A stretch of 64,000 bases of DNA from Mesodorylaimus sp. YZB2_4 (Eukaryota > Nematoda > Enoplea > Dorylaimida > Dorylaimidae): the NCBI GenBank assembly GCA_030248295.1, contig JASANH010000206.1, positions 1 to 64,000 on the forward strand, written 5' to 3'. This document shows positions 43,552 to 54,107 of the stretch, piece by piece. The position numbers and the translations under genes are program-made. Position 1 is the first letter of the stretch; each line of letters starts with the position of its first letter. Under the pieces are notes generated by a model. It saw only the letters and a list, made by a program, of their open reading frames with translations, had not been told where the DNA came from and searched no databases.

Positions 43552-44708
43552 TTAGCGCGAAAACATTACAGTTTGAAGCTCAAGATCAGCTTCTGAAAGT
43601 TGATCATGGCCAACATTTAGTCTGCGCAAGAGCGTCTGTTGCCCATCGGGATCATTAGGATCAATATGAACATTTTTCGGCCATGTCTCAGAGTTATAAT
43701 CCTCTATATCACGAACAGTCGTGAAAGTGGGATTGACGAGTTCCACCTCTGGGTCAATAAGTAGCTGAGGCTGAAGGAACTTTGGCATGGGCCTTTTCTC
43801 AGGACCTATGTTAACAACGGAGCTGTACTCACCAATGTCATCATACTGGACGAGATCGGGGATAACCCAAACTTTGCGCGGGCTTTCTCTTACGCGCAGA
43901 GCCAGGTTGCGATAAGTATCGAGTTGGACCACTCGGAATGGATCGAGTTGAGATAATAAACCAACATACGTGTACTTCGGTAGTATTTGGGAATAACCAG
44001 CGAGGTTGATCATTGTGATCTTGACAAATTTCTTCGATCGTGTGTTGACAGTGCAGCGCGGGATCATTACCCGAGAATCGACGTGTACGGGCTCGATCAC
44101 GAGATCAACATCCCTGTACGCTGGAGGCAATCTTACGGGCACTACAGCATGGGCATGTGCCTTCAATTTGATGTCATACGTGAGCATTGCCATGTTGTTT
44201 CGTCCCAAGGCAATACTGTCTTTTCTGAACGGAACCTCGACGCCAGCGAGATCGCCAGCTGTGTACCGTATGACACCCAAATCGGTGAGATATTAAAATC
44301 GGTGTCGTTCGCGATTGAAATCTCCGCCGAGAAGGACTTGGTATTGGCTATTCTCTGAAACAAATAATGGTGTGTTAAAAGCAACTTTATCACCAATGAC
44401 CACATCGAGGCTGATAATCCCAAGAGGGGCATTATTTGGCCATCGCCATCGATGCAGTCTGAAATACCACCTGGTTGTTGTAGGTCTCTTGAGTAGGACG
44501 AGCCTAAGACACTACGAAGAGTCGGTTCGCCAATAAGTGATACTGACAAACAGCTATCAATTAGCGTAATCAAATCAACGTGATTAATACGCGTCGTAAT
44601 AGAAGGCAGCTGTACTCCCGTTGGGATGTACGCTGCTTGACCGTTATGAAAACAAACATTATGTCGTTCCCGAGTATGAAAAGAAAAAGACAGATGAGGA
44701 ATTGACAT
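43552..44708 (-). pseudogene. Gypsy protease and protease-RT linker
   Basis: The frame 44163-44708 has DLITLIDSCLSVSLIGEPTL, the aspartic protease active-site region, but the D-S/T-G triad reads D-S-C. The next frame (43552-44280) is a 240-residue linker ahead of the RT (VVPVRLPPAYRDVDLVIEP, a segment often seen between Gypsy PR and RT). A frameshift lies near 44200-44280. Protease would mature Gag-Pol. Confidence 0.6.
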
Positions 44709-44936
44709 CGTCGGGGCTTGATCATTTTTGACCTCATTACAGGACGAGCCTTGAGGTTCAGCGGATACAGCGATTGCAGTCGTCGAACCAGGCGATGCAG
44801 CAATGGGTGTACCTACTGCATCGCCCTCTCCCCGTTTTTTGGATGGTTGGGAGGGAGTTTCGCTGATGAACTTGTTCGACGCAATCGATCAGGGCCACGA
44901 TTTGAATTAAAAGCGCTCGAAGTGCGAGTCAGACTA

Positions 44937-45621
44937 TCATTTCGTCGACGAGATGGGCACTCGGATGATAGATGACCAGGTCGTCCACAGGAGACACAGG
45001 ACTAGGGCGATTCCAGGCATAATGCCCAGTGCCACCGCAATTGTGACATTTGTTCTTGAATTCATTACCTGAGGCTTGTCGTTGCCTGGATAATTGATCA
45101 CGATGAGGGTCGCGATCAGCAGACTTATCACGCGGACGATCATTGCGATATCGATCTGGTCTTTGATCACGTGATCGATATCCATGCTGGTCACGCTGTT
45201 CATACTGCCGTTTGTATGATGAATCGCGAGGGCGATACCCATATCGCTGATCACTGCGATAGCGATTGCGATATCAATCATCCGTGGATTCACGATATCG
45301 ATCTCGAGATGAATCTCGATATCGAAATTCGGATGATTGACCACGATGATCACCATAAGAACGTGACTGCGAGTTACCTCGATAGGATCGCTGATACCCT
45401 CGTGGGCCACGAGAGCCAGGGTGTGAATATTGTCCACGATACGAGCCAGATGGGCCGCGAAATGAGGTGTGATGAACCATGTTGGAAGAACCAGGTTCAT
45501 CGTCGTGGAAGTCTTCGTCGTATTCGTCGTCGACAAAATCGTCAGGCTTATCTGAATCAAAAGAAGAGGCTGTCAGTACTTTAGCAGATGAACTTACTGT
45601 AGCCATAGTCACTGCTGCCAA
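44937..45621 (-). pseudogene. Gag nucleocapsid region with altered zinc knuckle
   Basis: 45274-45621 is Ser/Arg/Tyr/Asp-rich (RGQYSHPGSRGPRGYQRS), RNA-binding in character. Continuing in frame-shifted form, the minus strand at about 45020-45050 reads CHNCGGTGHYAWNRP, a C-x2-C-x4-H-x4-C knuckle with Arg in place of the last Cys. A long RD/RY dipeptide-rich linker lies between. This would package element RNA. Confidence 0.6.
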
Positions 45622-45750
45622 CGAAGACGGCTAGTTCACAGCGAAATATGATTCATAATCACAGGCAAGTTGAATCTTCCGCGATAGGTCAGGCGGACCT
45701 TTCTCCGACAATAGGACTTCCGCCAATTTGGAGCGGAGTAGTTCCACTAA

Positions 45751-46193
45751 CAAGGGAACATCGCCAACCGTTAAGTCGAATTTTGGAAAACCAAAAATTG
45801 TGACATGTTCCTGGGTACAAAAGAAAGCTCTATGCAGAATATTAGAGGCGTCTGGCCAACTGGTCAGTTCTGGTCAGCGTGAAGAGTACAGTGAAATTTT
45901 CAAATTCTGCTGGATTTTTTGGGTTTTTTCAGCAAAAAACCCCAAACCCGAGTGTTGGAAGCTTAAACTCGAAACTCCGAACCCAAAAATCTAGTTTGGA
46001 AAGAACTTTGCGTGTTTTTCTCAACGCTCAGCTTCGTTAACACACAAAAATTCGGGACTTTAGACGCTGACCACTGCTGACCAGTTGGCCAGACGCCTCT
46101 AATATTTTGCACATAGCTTTCTTTTGCACACAGGAACATATTACAATTTTTGGTTTCTCAAAGTTCGACTTAACGGTTGGCGATGTTCCCTTG
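45751..46193. mobile_element. 443-bp MITE inserted in gag
   Basis: About 135-bp inverted termini begin CAAGGGAACATCGCC on both sides (45751 onward; inverted up to 46193), with imperfect but extensive matches. TAA flanks both ends (45748-45750 and 46194-46196), a 3-bp duplication as made by PIF/Harbinger transposases. No coding capacity; similar translated peptides on opposite strands here are only the two arms. Confidence 0.85.
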
Positions 46194-46199
46194 TAAGCC

Positions 46200-48250
46200 A
46201 GCGGAGAATTGAAACGAAATTTCTTGTTCTCGCCGCGAGTCATTGGAGTAAAGACCACGGGCTAACTCACGAAGACGTTGTAGATACTTCATGACAGGCT
46301 CAGAGGCAGTCTGAACGCAGGCCTGAATTAATCGCCTTTGCGTGTCAGGATGAACTGGTCTGTGATAAGTTTCTGATATTGCCTAAACAGCAGATTTGAA
46401 AGACTTGGTTCGAGCTTTGGAGAGCTGAGACCAAGTGATTGCAGCATCGTATTTCATGCAAGATGCGAATTATCGTAACTTCACCTTGTCTTTGAAAGAA
46501 TGCATGCAGCTTTAAAATTGCCTAAGCCGAATGCGAAACTCACCATTCACACCGCCTTTGAACGAGTCCAAAGGTTGTAATCGTGGGGTATCTGAACGGT
46601 TCGAAGTAGACTCACGTTTGGCTTCGATTTTCTCGATCGACGATGTCTCGATCCAGAAGAGCTGGAAGACTTGGAAGAGGAATCGGTCGTCGCCGATGAT
46701 GACGCCGAGGGTGGCGATGACGATGGACTCGAACCACGATCGGATTTTGCATCCGTAGTAGAAACAGTACACGGCGACACATCATCTCTTCGTGATCGTT
46801 GCTGCCTTCAAGGCGGATCACGTGATGGTCGTTGTTCCTTCTTGCGAGAATCCTTATCCCGCTTGCCATGTTTCTTGTCGTCGTCCCCTGGTCGCTCCCC
46901 GGGGGGGATGTTTCGGCCCCCCAGGGGGGTCGTCCCCCTGGGGGGATGTTTCGGCTTACCACCACGGGGTGGCCTGTTGTCACCAACCGGTTCTTCACGA
47001 GAGGTAGGGTAGCTGTAACATGACTGGTCGAACCAGGTTGAATATGGACGACAGTAGGTACAGGCGACCTTTCAGAAGAAGTGGTTACTGTAGAAACAGA
47101 AGTTGGAGGGTATCTTGGGTACGGTGGGATATCCTTAACAGTTGCCTGCACTACAGATTCTCCCGGAAAATAGGACGTGGCCACATAAGGATCTGTATTG
47201 AACCCATGATATTCATTGTCGGGATGCCTATGACCACCAGGGAGTCTTAACTGGCAGAAATTAGTTTGGTTCTCGTTAGGCACTATAGTGAAAGAGTTAC
47301 CTGCCTTTGGATCTTTCGACGAGGTATTGGTCGGAGGTGGCATGTTGCAAAAGGCAGTCCACCAATAGACGAGAGGATCCCATAAAAAGGATAAATGAGC
47401 ATTACACAACGGATCTGGCAATTACTTACATTATTCGATATGCAATTGTTTCTTTGTGAATTAGAAGAATTCGAATGCTGCCGCTTGCATCCAACCGATC
47501 ATTGGCAATTCCAGGTCGTTCTGAGGCACCTGACCTGTAGGGAAACTTAAAACAAAAAAACATTGTCAGCTATGCAATAGAGAACCAATTCTCGCTTCAA
47601 GAAAGCAAATACGTTGATGGGTGGCGTTGCATTTCTTTAATAATATCTCGAGGCCAAACGCTAAACCAGCCAGCCATGCCAGCCCAGCGATCAAGAATGC
47701 GAATATCAGAGCAATGGATGATATTGTAGGCCGTGACGTTGTGCGTATGGTGTTTGTTCGTACCATGTTGACCACCGGCCATCGCTCCTGCAGTAGGCGC
47801 AGGAGGGCTCAAAGTATACGCACTACTCGCAATCGCATTAGTCGAGGCTGGGTTTACCACTGTCGATGGAGATGTTTGAGACGGCATCGCAGCCTGAGTT
47901 GTGTCTAGCGAGCCAGTAATGGGGACAATCCCTTCGGCTGATTGATTGGTCGTCTGGGCCAAGGGGTTAGGAGCAGAGAAAAAAAAATTGTACCTACCCA
48001 ACCCAAAGGCTACTGATGGACGATTGATGGCATTCTCGCCCAAATCGGTAGGTCCCAGGCGAGCGAATCGCGGTTAGACACATCGGCCTGTTGATCGGAA
48101 GAATGTTCGGTGAGAGGGCCTTGCAACGAAGGCGGCGTTAGAACTACGACTGGCACTGATGTAGCTGAAGTACAGCCAGTGCTCGGAATGGACGAAGCTG
48201 GTACAGAAACAGGCGTCGTAGCTGTTGTTGTGGACACCGTTTTGCTGGAG
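46200..48250 (-). pseudogene. Gag and upstream leader region of the Gypsy element
   Basis: Just upstream (minus sense) of the MITE the frame reads TYHRPVHPDTQRRLIQACV and YLQRLRELARG, typical of retrotransposon capsid, with TAA and TAG stops. Further upstream, 46612-47421 and 47597-48043 are Pro/Thr/Ser/Gln-rich low-complexity frames. Around 46900-46960 there are self-complementary C/G runs. Not resolved into one protein; decayed. Confidence 0.45.
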
Positions 48251-48298
48251 GAGCCGGTGTCATGACATAATGCGTCCGCCATCATAATGCGTCCGGCC

Positions 48299-48326
48299 GG
48301 ACTCATTATGACGTCATAATGAGTCC
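48299..48326. repeat. 28-bp perfect palindrome with TGACGTCA core
   Basis: Every base pairs with its mirror around 48312/48313. The centre is TGACGTCA, the consensus CRE/ATF site. It lies in the left terminus of the Ginger-like element; the counterpart in the right terminus is at 49000-49035. Confidence 0.85.
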
Positions 48327-48493
48327 GAGGGTGTCATAATGCGTCCGGGTGGCTCAAAAGCAACTAAGTCGATCCAAATGTAGAATGTACTGTCGTAACA
48401 TCATATATCATACCATATATCATCAAAACAAAGCTAAAGTCACCACGAATACGAAGGCACGAAATGATGCAAACGATTGACAATTAAAATCGC

Positions 48494-48986
48494 TTACTCC
48501 CACGTCTTCCGAATTCCAAAGTGACCACCACCCAGCCCGCTGTGTGTACTCTCCAAAATGTTCTTCTTCCCGGCTTCACCAACGACAACAAGAGCGGCTT
48601 GGTCAAGCCTTTCCTCCTCAGTCTTCTGGTTCTCGCTTTTCTTACTGACTAAAGAAACGGCCTCATCAATCATCAAAACCCAAACCTGGAATTTCAAAAC
48701 ACCCACCTCCTCTTAAATGATAAAGTGTTCGTTCATTTTTCAAAACGGAAGCTTTGGCACTACGGCGGAGGTTTCTTTTTCCGTTATCCGTTGCTCCTTC
48801 TGGATACTTTCCATCGGCCAAATAAGAAACGATCTTATCCCTTTCGGACAGCTCCATTGGACTGAGAATATTCAACACAAACACCTCAGCCGACAAATCA
48901 AGCGCCTTTGTCCAGGTCTTTGTTCTCAACACTGACCCTGGACGCAATATGATTGCCTCGGACGCACTATGATGACCGCTGGCCAA
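48494..48986 (-). pseudogene. N-terminal part of Ginger/integrase-like transposase
   Basis: The frame 48666-48986 reads ERDKIVSYLADGKYPEGA, then RNLRRSAKASVL and RTLYHLRGG. A shift near 48670 leads to AALVVVGEAGKKNILESTHSGLGGGHFGIRKTW, the H..H half of an HHCC integrase zinc finger, which ends at GTAAGC. The remaining CC half and DDE core are absent from the element, so this is an internally deleted copy. Confidence 0.5.
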
Positions 48987-48999
48987 TCATAATGCGTCC

Positions 49000-49035
49000 G
49001 GCCAGACTCATTATGACGTCATAATGAGTCTGGCC
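49000..49035. repeat. 36-bp perfect palindrome with TGACGTCA core
   Basis: This is the right-terminus counterpart of the palindrome at 48299-48326, extended by GGCC-AG arms. The sequence is self-complementary over all 36 bases. Flanking words TCATAATGCGTCC and GGACGCATTATGA form further half-sites. Confidence 0.85.
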
Positions 49036-49079
49036 AGACGCTTTATGATGAGGACGCATTATGACGGGACACCGGCTTG

Positions 49080-49830
49080 TGTTTACAGCTTGCCGAATGA
49101 CGACTGTGTTGTAGTGATGGCCATCGTACGCACAAGGGTTGCGATATAGGCCTGAAGACAAAAAAGGATCGTTAGTAGACAATGTTACCGTAGGCTGTAG
49201 ACCACTATGCGATGGTTGAATGGTGGGCTGCAGATGAGCGCTGCCCACTATATTGACGATTTCGTGTACCGATTGACGGACCGAATGCACCTTTTTATCA
49301 GGTCGTTGATATCGTGATGTTTGCAAGCGTCGCATACCCACAAGCGTGGGCTACTAGCCTAGATGTTAAACAAACAATGGCATGAAGAAAATAATCAATA
49401 CAAATTCGAGCCGCGTGTAGAAACTGTGGGAAGAATACCACACGATGCCGAATAGGGGACTTGCCCGAGACACGAAATAAGGGCGAGTCCAAAGACGCAA
49501 CGAGAAAATGACAATTTACCTGGTAGAGTCTGGGGATACCAGATGCACTTACTGAGTCGATCCCAAACGCAACGCGAATCTGGTTGCCGAGCTGCTTCGG
49601 GAATCGTACGGAGGTGATCAGCCGTGCTGTGACGAGTTCACTGACTGCAAGACTGGGCAAACCACGGGCAGACCTTGTCTGAAGAGATCAAGTGGATCTA
49701 GAACAAAAAATAAATAAATATTCTTCTTTTCTAAAAATTTCTTTTTTCTTTTTTCTTTGGAGAGATGGTAACGTCGACAAGCGACTTACCTCTCGGTTGA
49801 TCGACGTTTGTAGAGTCAGGCGTACACCGG
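49080..49830 (-). pseudogene. 5' leader / N-terminal gag of the Gypsy element
   Basis: Frames at 49298-49660 and 48967-49341 (part outside the Ginger-like element) are short and unconserved, with one Thr/Ser-rich segment (PTIQPSHSGLQPTVTLSTND). A T-rich stretch at 49725-49760 separates them from the PBS. No start codon can be chosen with confidence. Confidence 0.35.
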
Positions 49831-49835
49831 ACGCA

Positions 49836-49853
49836 GGGAGTTCGTGACGCCAA
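49836..49853 (-). other. primer binding site candidate
   Basis: Immediately inside the 5' LTR end the minus strand reads T, then TGGCGTCACGAACTCCC. A TGG start right after the LTR is what pairs with the CCA end of a tRNA primer. The tRNA species was not identified. Confidence 0.5.
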
Positions 49854-50109
49854 TGTGGTACCCTCCCCGGTTATAGATCGGGATACCTACAAGCGTACTA
49901 AGGTTCGAATCTACCCTGCGCGGTCCCTACTGAAACGGACACTAATATAGATAACCCTTTATTAGGCCGACAGGCGGACACCTCTACGCTGGTACAACCA
50001 ACCAAGTGAAGAGCACTTATAGGAGAAGGGCAGCTGGGGAAATAGACCCAACCGCACCGATCGACGAGTAGATGATGACTGAGGAGCAGTCTAGGCGGGC
50101 TGGTCAGAG
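49854..50109 (-). repeat. truncated 5' LTR
   Basis: The 256 bp match the corresponding part of the 3' LTR (37590 onward) with about a dozen differences, including small indels. Homology stops abruptly at about 50109, where unrelated sequence beginning near GGGCCTGTTTCACC continues, so the upstream part of the LTR, with its promoter and target duplication, is lost. Confidence 0.8.
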
Positions 50110-50433
50110 GACCGGTCCAGGGCCTGTTTCACCACGACTCCAGGCTCTGATCCGAAGACTCCAACTCTGGACTGGAGTGCTAAAAGTGTTTCACCATTCT
50201 GGAGTCAGACAGAATTTTGGACTTTGGCGCCCGGAGTCCTTTAGGTGGCAATGGAGCTTCGTTGCTTTCACCAAAAGTTACAATAAGACACTCCATGGTG
50301 TGCGGGCTCCAGAAAATGGCTACCACTCAGAGCAGAAACCTTGGAGTCTTGCGTGACTCTGAAACCTCGCTCTACCCGTTCAAAGAGAAAAAGTTTATTC
50401 GCTGTGATTTTAGTTTTTTTGAAAGCGGTCGTT

Positions 50434-51084
50434 ATGAACGCAGGATTTTACGACCACTGGAATTTTATGGAAATGGATGACGATGAGGCCGCTGAATTAC
50501 CACCTGAACGCCTCCAACGTATCTATCGACCAAGGATAAATTTTGACTGTGATCAAATCGATACTAAACAACGTTTTCGATTGACGTAACTGCACGTTAA
50601 CTTACTCGTCGATCGAATTGGTCAATTCATAAAGCACGATACGGCGAAAAACTGCGCGTTATCTCCAAAGCAGCAAATCATATTGTCACTCACGTAAAAC
50701 TGCGTCGATTAATTATCACGCACGGAGTGGACAAGTTGTGGATAATCATGCCATTCTTGATCTGGTACTTGGCGACTGGCGATAATTATCAAACAGTGGG
50801 TGATTCACACGGTGCGAGCAAATCTACCTTATCACGGGCTTTACATCGTGTGGTCGATGCAGTTAATCGATACATACATCCCGCTGTTATTGACTGGCCA
50901 GGTGACGAAGCCCAACTGCGTGGTATAGCGAATGAGTTTCGCGAAAAACGAGGGATGCCGTGCGTGCTTGGTTGTATCGATGGCAGCCATTGCAACATCG
51001 TTGCGCCAGGTATTGACGAGGGTGATTACGTGAACCGCCACGGCCGCCATTCTATCAATGCTTTGTTTGTTTTTGGTCCTAAAT
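50434..51084 (+). pseudogene. PIF/Harbinger transposase, N-terminal and first catalytic Asp
   Basis: ATG at 50434 opens FYDHWNFMEMDDDEAAELPP and ends at a TAA near 50587. After further stops, the frame from 50727 reads IWYLATGDNYQTVGDSHGAS (helix-turn-helix), then VLGCIDGSHCNIVAP (first DDE Asp) and HSINALFVF. The rest (second Asp, Glu) is missing; the frame runs into the opposite-strand gene at about 51085. The sequence at 50115 starting GGGCCTGTTTCACC may be a Harbinger terminus, but no partner was found. Confidence 0.75.
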
Positions 51085-52080
51085 TGCAGTTCTTCGCACT
51101 TTTTGCAAGCCATGTCACGTCCATAAGTGCATTGCTCTGAATATGACGCGTTTTCACCCTCGCTAAGTGCGTAGGGAATGCAATGATCAGAATCTTCTGA
51201 GTGAATGGAAATATGGCTTTTGTAACCACTTTTCAGATAATTTTTCCCACATTAAAGCTTTTTCTTCACACGTTGTTGCCATTCCTTTGACACATGGCCT
51301 TTCTGCATCAGTACTGTGGCCGCATGTACAAATGTATCGAAGGCATTCCCACCAGCGGATGTGAAATAATCCAGCCCTGAAACAGAATATTTCCCCATGG
51401 TACAGAGTAAGAAATGGAAGTAATTCTTTATTCACCTCGCAGTGCTTTGCGCTTTGAAGCCTTGCACTCTTCCAAAATGCGAATAAGGGAGGTCCGTTGC
51501 AGTTGCTGGAATTCTGGTGACAAATTACCCGCTTCAATCTCTTCGGCACAGTATAGGCGTAACTGCCAGATAATTCGTTCTGGAATGGCATCTCTTATAA
51601 CATTCGGAACAATCACTTCTTCGCCGCTGCTCAGCTTCATTGTCGCTTCCGCGAACGGTAAATCAGAGACTACGTTGAAGGATAGAATGTAATTGATGAA
51701 ATGTTCTCCCGCAACAGGATTGTAACGGACATAGTTTTCTCGATCCTTGACTTCGCTTTCCCTCGCCTGGCGTTTCGCTCTGTAATAGGCTGACTCTCTC
51801 AGTCCCTCAATGAGCAATTTACAATCAAAGAAAGATAATGAATTTGCCAATAATGCAAGATACTGCTGCCGGTCGCTTGACTGACTGGCTTGACTGTATG
51901 CAGAAACAATTGCTCGTACCAATGTATCGTGGCCCAAGCTGGCGCTTCGGCATTCTATTTCCTTGCTCACAATTGCATCCCACAATTGTTCTGGGGCTTT
52001 AGGACATACGCGCCGTAAAACTTCTTTAATTAGTTGCTTTGCTTGCGTGACATGCTGAGCTTAGCTCCTTATGTTCATAC
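51085..52080 (-). pseudogene. unnamed invertebrate transposon-linked protein family
   Basis: Frame 51428-51985: LWDAIVSKEIECRSASLGHD, SDLPFAEATMKLSSGEEVIV, VPNVIRDAIPERIIWQ and TSLIRILEECKASKRKALRG. A GTGAAT donor and TTCTGTTTCAG acceptor join in frame to GLDYFTSAGGNAFDTFV near 51360, a TAA near 51252, then DSDHCIPYALSE and CTYGRDMACKKCEEL, a Cys/His cluster. The LPF..TLKLSSGE..PNVIR..IP / LRIL..C.AS.RKSL.GLDY / DHC..YALS pattern recurs from memory in many invertebrate genomes without a name. It appears cut off at about 51085, where the Harbinger fragment begins on the other strand. More exons may lie to about 52250. Confidence 0.55.
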
Positions 52081-52269
52081 TGGAGAATTCGGTTCGTCCA
52101 ACTCTTATTTCTTCAATCCCAGCAAGCTTGGCGAATGCTTCGAATATTTTGTTCTCTTCACTGATATGATCTTGGTCAATCGCCCTTGTTACTGATGCCC
52201 TTAGATGAGGTGGGATGTACCTTATCGACTCCATAACTTTTTCTGATTGCTAAGGAGCGAACTGATAAG

Positions 52270-53245
52270 AAACTTCCCCGCTGAACGCCTTGTCACTACT
52301 AGTTTGAGTGCTCTCACAGTTGTCAATCTCGAGTGACCGTCGTATTGTCGATTGTCGAGACAAATTCTGGTTCTCTGCCGTTATGATTGGCCTGCCAAAA
52401 GACGAAAAGAAAGGAATCCATGGCAAAAACAGAGAGCCAGAATTTGTCTGCCCTGCGAAAGGGGCCTAACTTATCAAATCACCTTGCCCCTCACCTTCCG
52501 AAAGATCAATGCGCTGCAGCCTTCCGAATTCGGTCTTCTTTACAAGTTCTGCCTCGATCCTTCACAAGTCGCTCCCTACAAGTCCCCTTTTTTACAAGTT
52601 CTGGAAAAGTCGTGCTGAAACGCTCGTTCGTCGGACTTGTTGCCCGTCAGGTCGGCGTCACCACTACGACCTGGCCTGCTGCAGTTTCTTGTATGTTGTA
52701 TACCTTCTTATACTTATGCGTACAGTATGATGTGTACTTACGTCACGGAAAAACTGTCTGATAGCGAGATAGGTGCATGGCCTGTACTCTAATTTTGAAT
52801 CGAATTTGAATCAAATTTACCATCGATTGATTTTTTGCATAAAACACTCGGAATCGCATGAATGAGTGATAAATAATAAAAAACTGGTGGCTGTGATTGA
52901 AAATTGTGGTCAGTCATGGGTGAGTGTCTGCAAACCAACCCACTCGAGTGATCTTTCCTCCCAGGGAGTGACCCAGGGGATAAGATTCCCAGGGCTTGGG
53001 TTATACAGTGATATTCTGCCTATTTTTGTGCTATGTCACTTCTTGACTTATCACCTGACCCCCTCATTTCACTGTCGTCGATAAAGTGGTGATACCCTCT
53101 CGTCTCAGTTAATGCAGCAGATGCCGGTTTCGATCAGATTTAGCACTGCACGAGACAGACGCGACACGCGACATAAAACCACAAGCGAAAACACGGGCAC
53201 CAAATCATTTGTCACGACGATCTGCTCTGCACGCCCCTTCTTCGC
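52270..53245. other. no gene recognised
   Basis: Short frames on the + strand without motif; an ACAAGT repeat (TTCTTTACAAGTTCTG..) at about 52535-52610 is a local near-duplication. Confidence 0.4.
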
Positions 53246-53548
53246 TCACTGCTGGCGCGATTTCATTCCTGACTCAGGTCTTTTTTGCTTCCGTCCACGA
53301 GCATTCGCCGCTGATGAAGTGCTCAAACGCGGTTCCGCTGGTCCAGTGGTGCCGGATAATGTTCCGTCTTCTTCCTCGTCACCTTCTTGGTCGGCTTTAC
53401 GTTCTAGATTCGGTTCACTTTTGATCGCATGTTTCGCCAGATTATGCCGAAATTTTGCAACCGGGCGGTGCCAGCGGCGTCGTTTCTCCAGTGGGATAAC
53501 GATCGACATCGTGGGCCTTAGATATTGCTCTAGCAACTCCTTGGCGTT
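53246..53548 (-). CDS. possible terminal exon, basic/acidic tail
   Basis: After a good acceptor (TTTCTTCTAG) the minus frame runs 100 codons to a stop: AKELLEQYLRPTMSIVIPL, RRRWHRPVAKFRHNLAKH, then an acidic stretch (QEGDEEEDG) and a basic end. It looks like the C-terminal exon of a nuclear or nucleic-acid-binding protein. Family unknown. Confidence 0.35.
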   Translation of the reverse strand, partial: NAKELLEQYLRPTMSIVIPLEKRRRWHRPVAKFRHNLAKHAIKSEPNLERKADQEGDEEEDGTLSGTTGPAEPRLSTSSAANARGRKQKRPESGMKSRQQ

Positions 53549-53554
53549 CTAGAA

Positions 53555-54107
53555 GAAAGTTAGACATAAAATTTGTGCCAAAAAGACAAACGTGTCAATA
53601 AAAGCGCTGCTTTACTTATGAGTCACTTAATTCCCCAAGCAGATGTAAGAACTCGAGGAAATAAAAATTGGGCCTCTTTTTTTTTAGTCTCCCAACTCTT
53701 CCAGTCACGTGCATGGATCGCAAAATTTGAATTTCCGCTGTGTGTGGTCTGACATCGCGTGTGAATGTCTTCTGTTGGTCGTGCCGTCGTATAAATGTCT
53801 TTGGTTAGCCGTGTCTCGCACATGCTATGGGGTGCTTTCTACTTTCACGTCAGTGGGAGTATTTTATCTATGCAAAACTGTCATAAGCGGACAGCGGGAA
53901 ATTCAAACATCGCGATGTGCGTGAGGTCTTTGAAATAAAACACTGATCGGCCATGAATTACGGTACGCAGTCGCTTGCAGCAAATGTTCCAGTCTAAACA
54001 GTACCTCTATGCCATGTCATGTCATACTTTATCCATAGCCGAGCACTACACAGCCCCACTGCAGATAGACCTCACTGCCTCACAGCAGATAGACCACCCG
54101 TTTTCAG
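53555..54107. other. no gene recognised
   Basis: Intervening sequence between a minus-strand terminal exon and a plus-strand exon. Nothing supportable. Confidence 0.4.

Larger units (their letters stand above)
48258..49071. mobile_element. 814-bp Ginger-like DNA transposon, non-autonomous
   Basis: The ends are TGTC..GACA and both flanks are CCGG (48254-48257 and 49072-49075), a 4-bp duplication. Inverted termini of about 75 bp are built from repeated TCATAATGCGTCC words and contain perfect palindromes. The interior encodes the start of a retroviral-type integrase (48494-48986), with a zinc-finger His pair, then a GTAAGC donor, but no catalytic core. TGT..ACA ends, 4-bp duplications and an integrase-like transposase are hallmarks of Ginger elements. 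Confidence 0.7.
37590..50109 (-). mobile_element. Ty3/Gypsy LTR retrotransposon with PWWP domain, decayed
   Basis: Minus strand, 5' to 3': truncated 5' LTR (49854-50109), PBS, gag-like region, zinc knuckle, protease, RT, RNase H, integrase, PWWP module, extra ORF, PPT-like tract and 3' LTR (37590-38378). Order protease-RT-RNaseH-IN is diagnostic for Ty3/Gypsy. It is interrupted by a 443-bp MITE at 45751-46193 and an 814-bp Ginger-like element at 48258-49071. Stops and frameshifts in several domains show that it is inactive. The high similarity of the two LTRs where both exist suggests moderate age. Confidence 0.9.

Noticed and set aside
45728-46258. Similar peptides read from the + frame at 45728 and the minus frame at 46037, looking like duplicated genes on opposite strands
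   Set aside because: They are the two inverted arms of the TAA-flanked MITE, so the translated similarity follows from the DNA inverted repeat and is not evidence of coding.
46880-46990. G/C-run palindromes as a regulatory structure
   Set aside because: They encode Pro/Gly-rich low-complexity sequence of the decayed gag region and look like a simple-sequence expansion.
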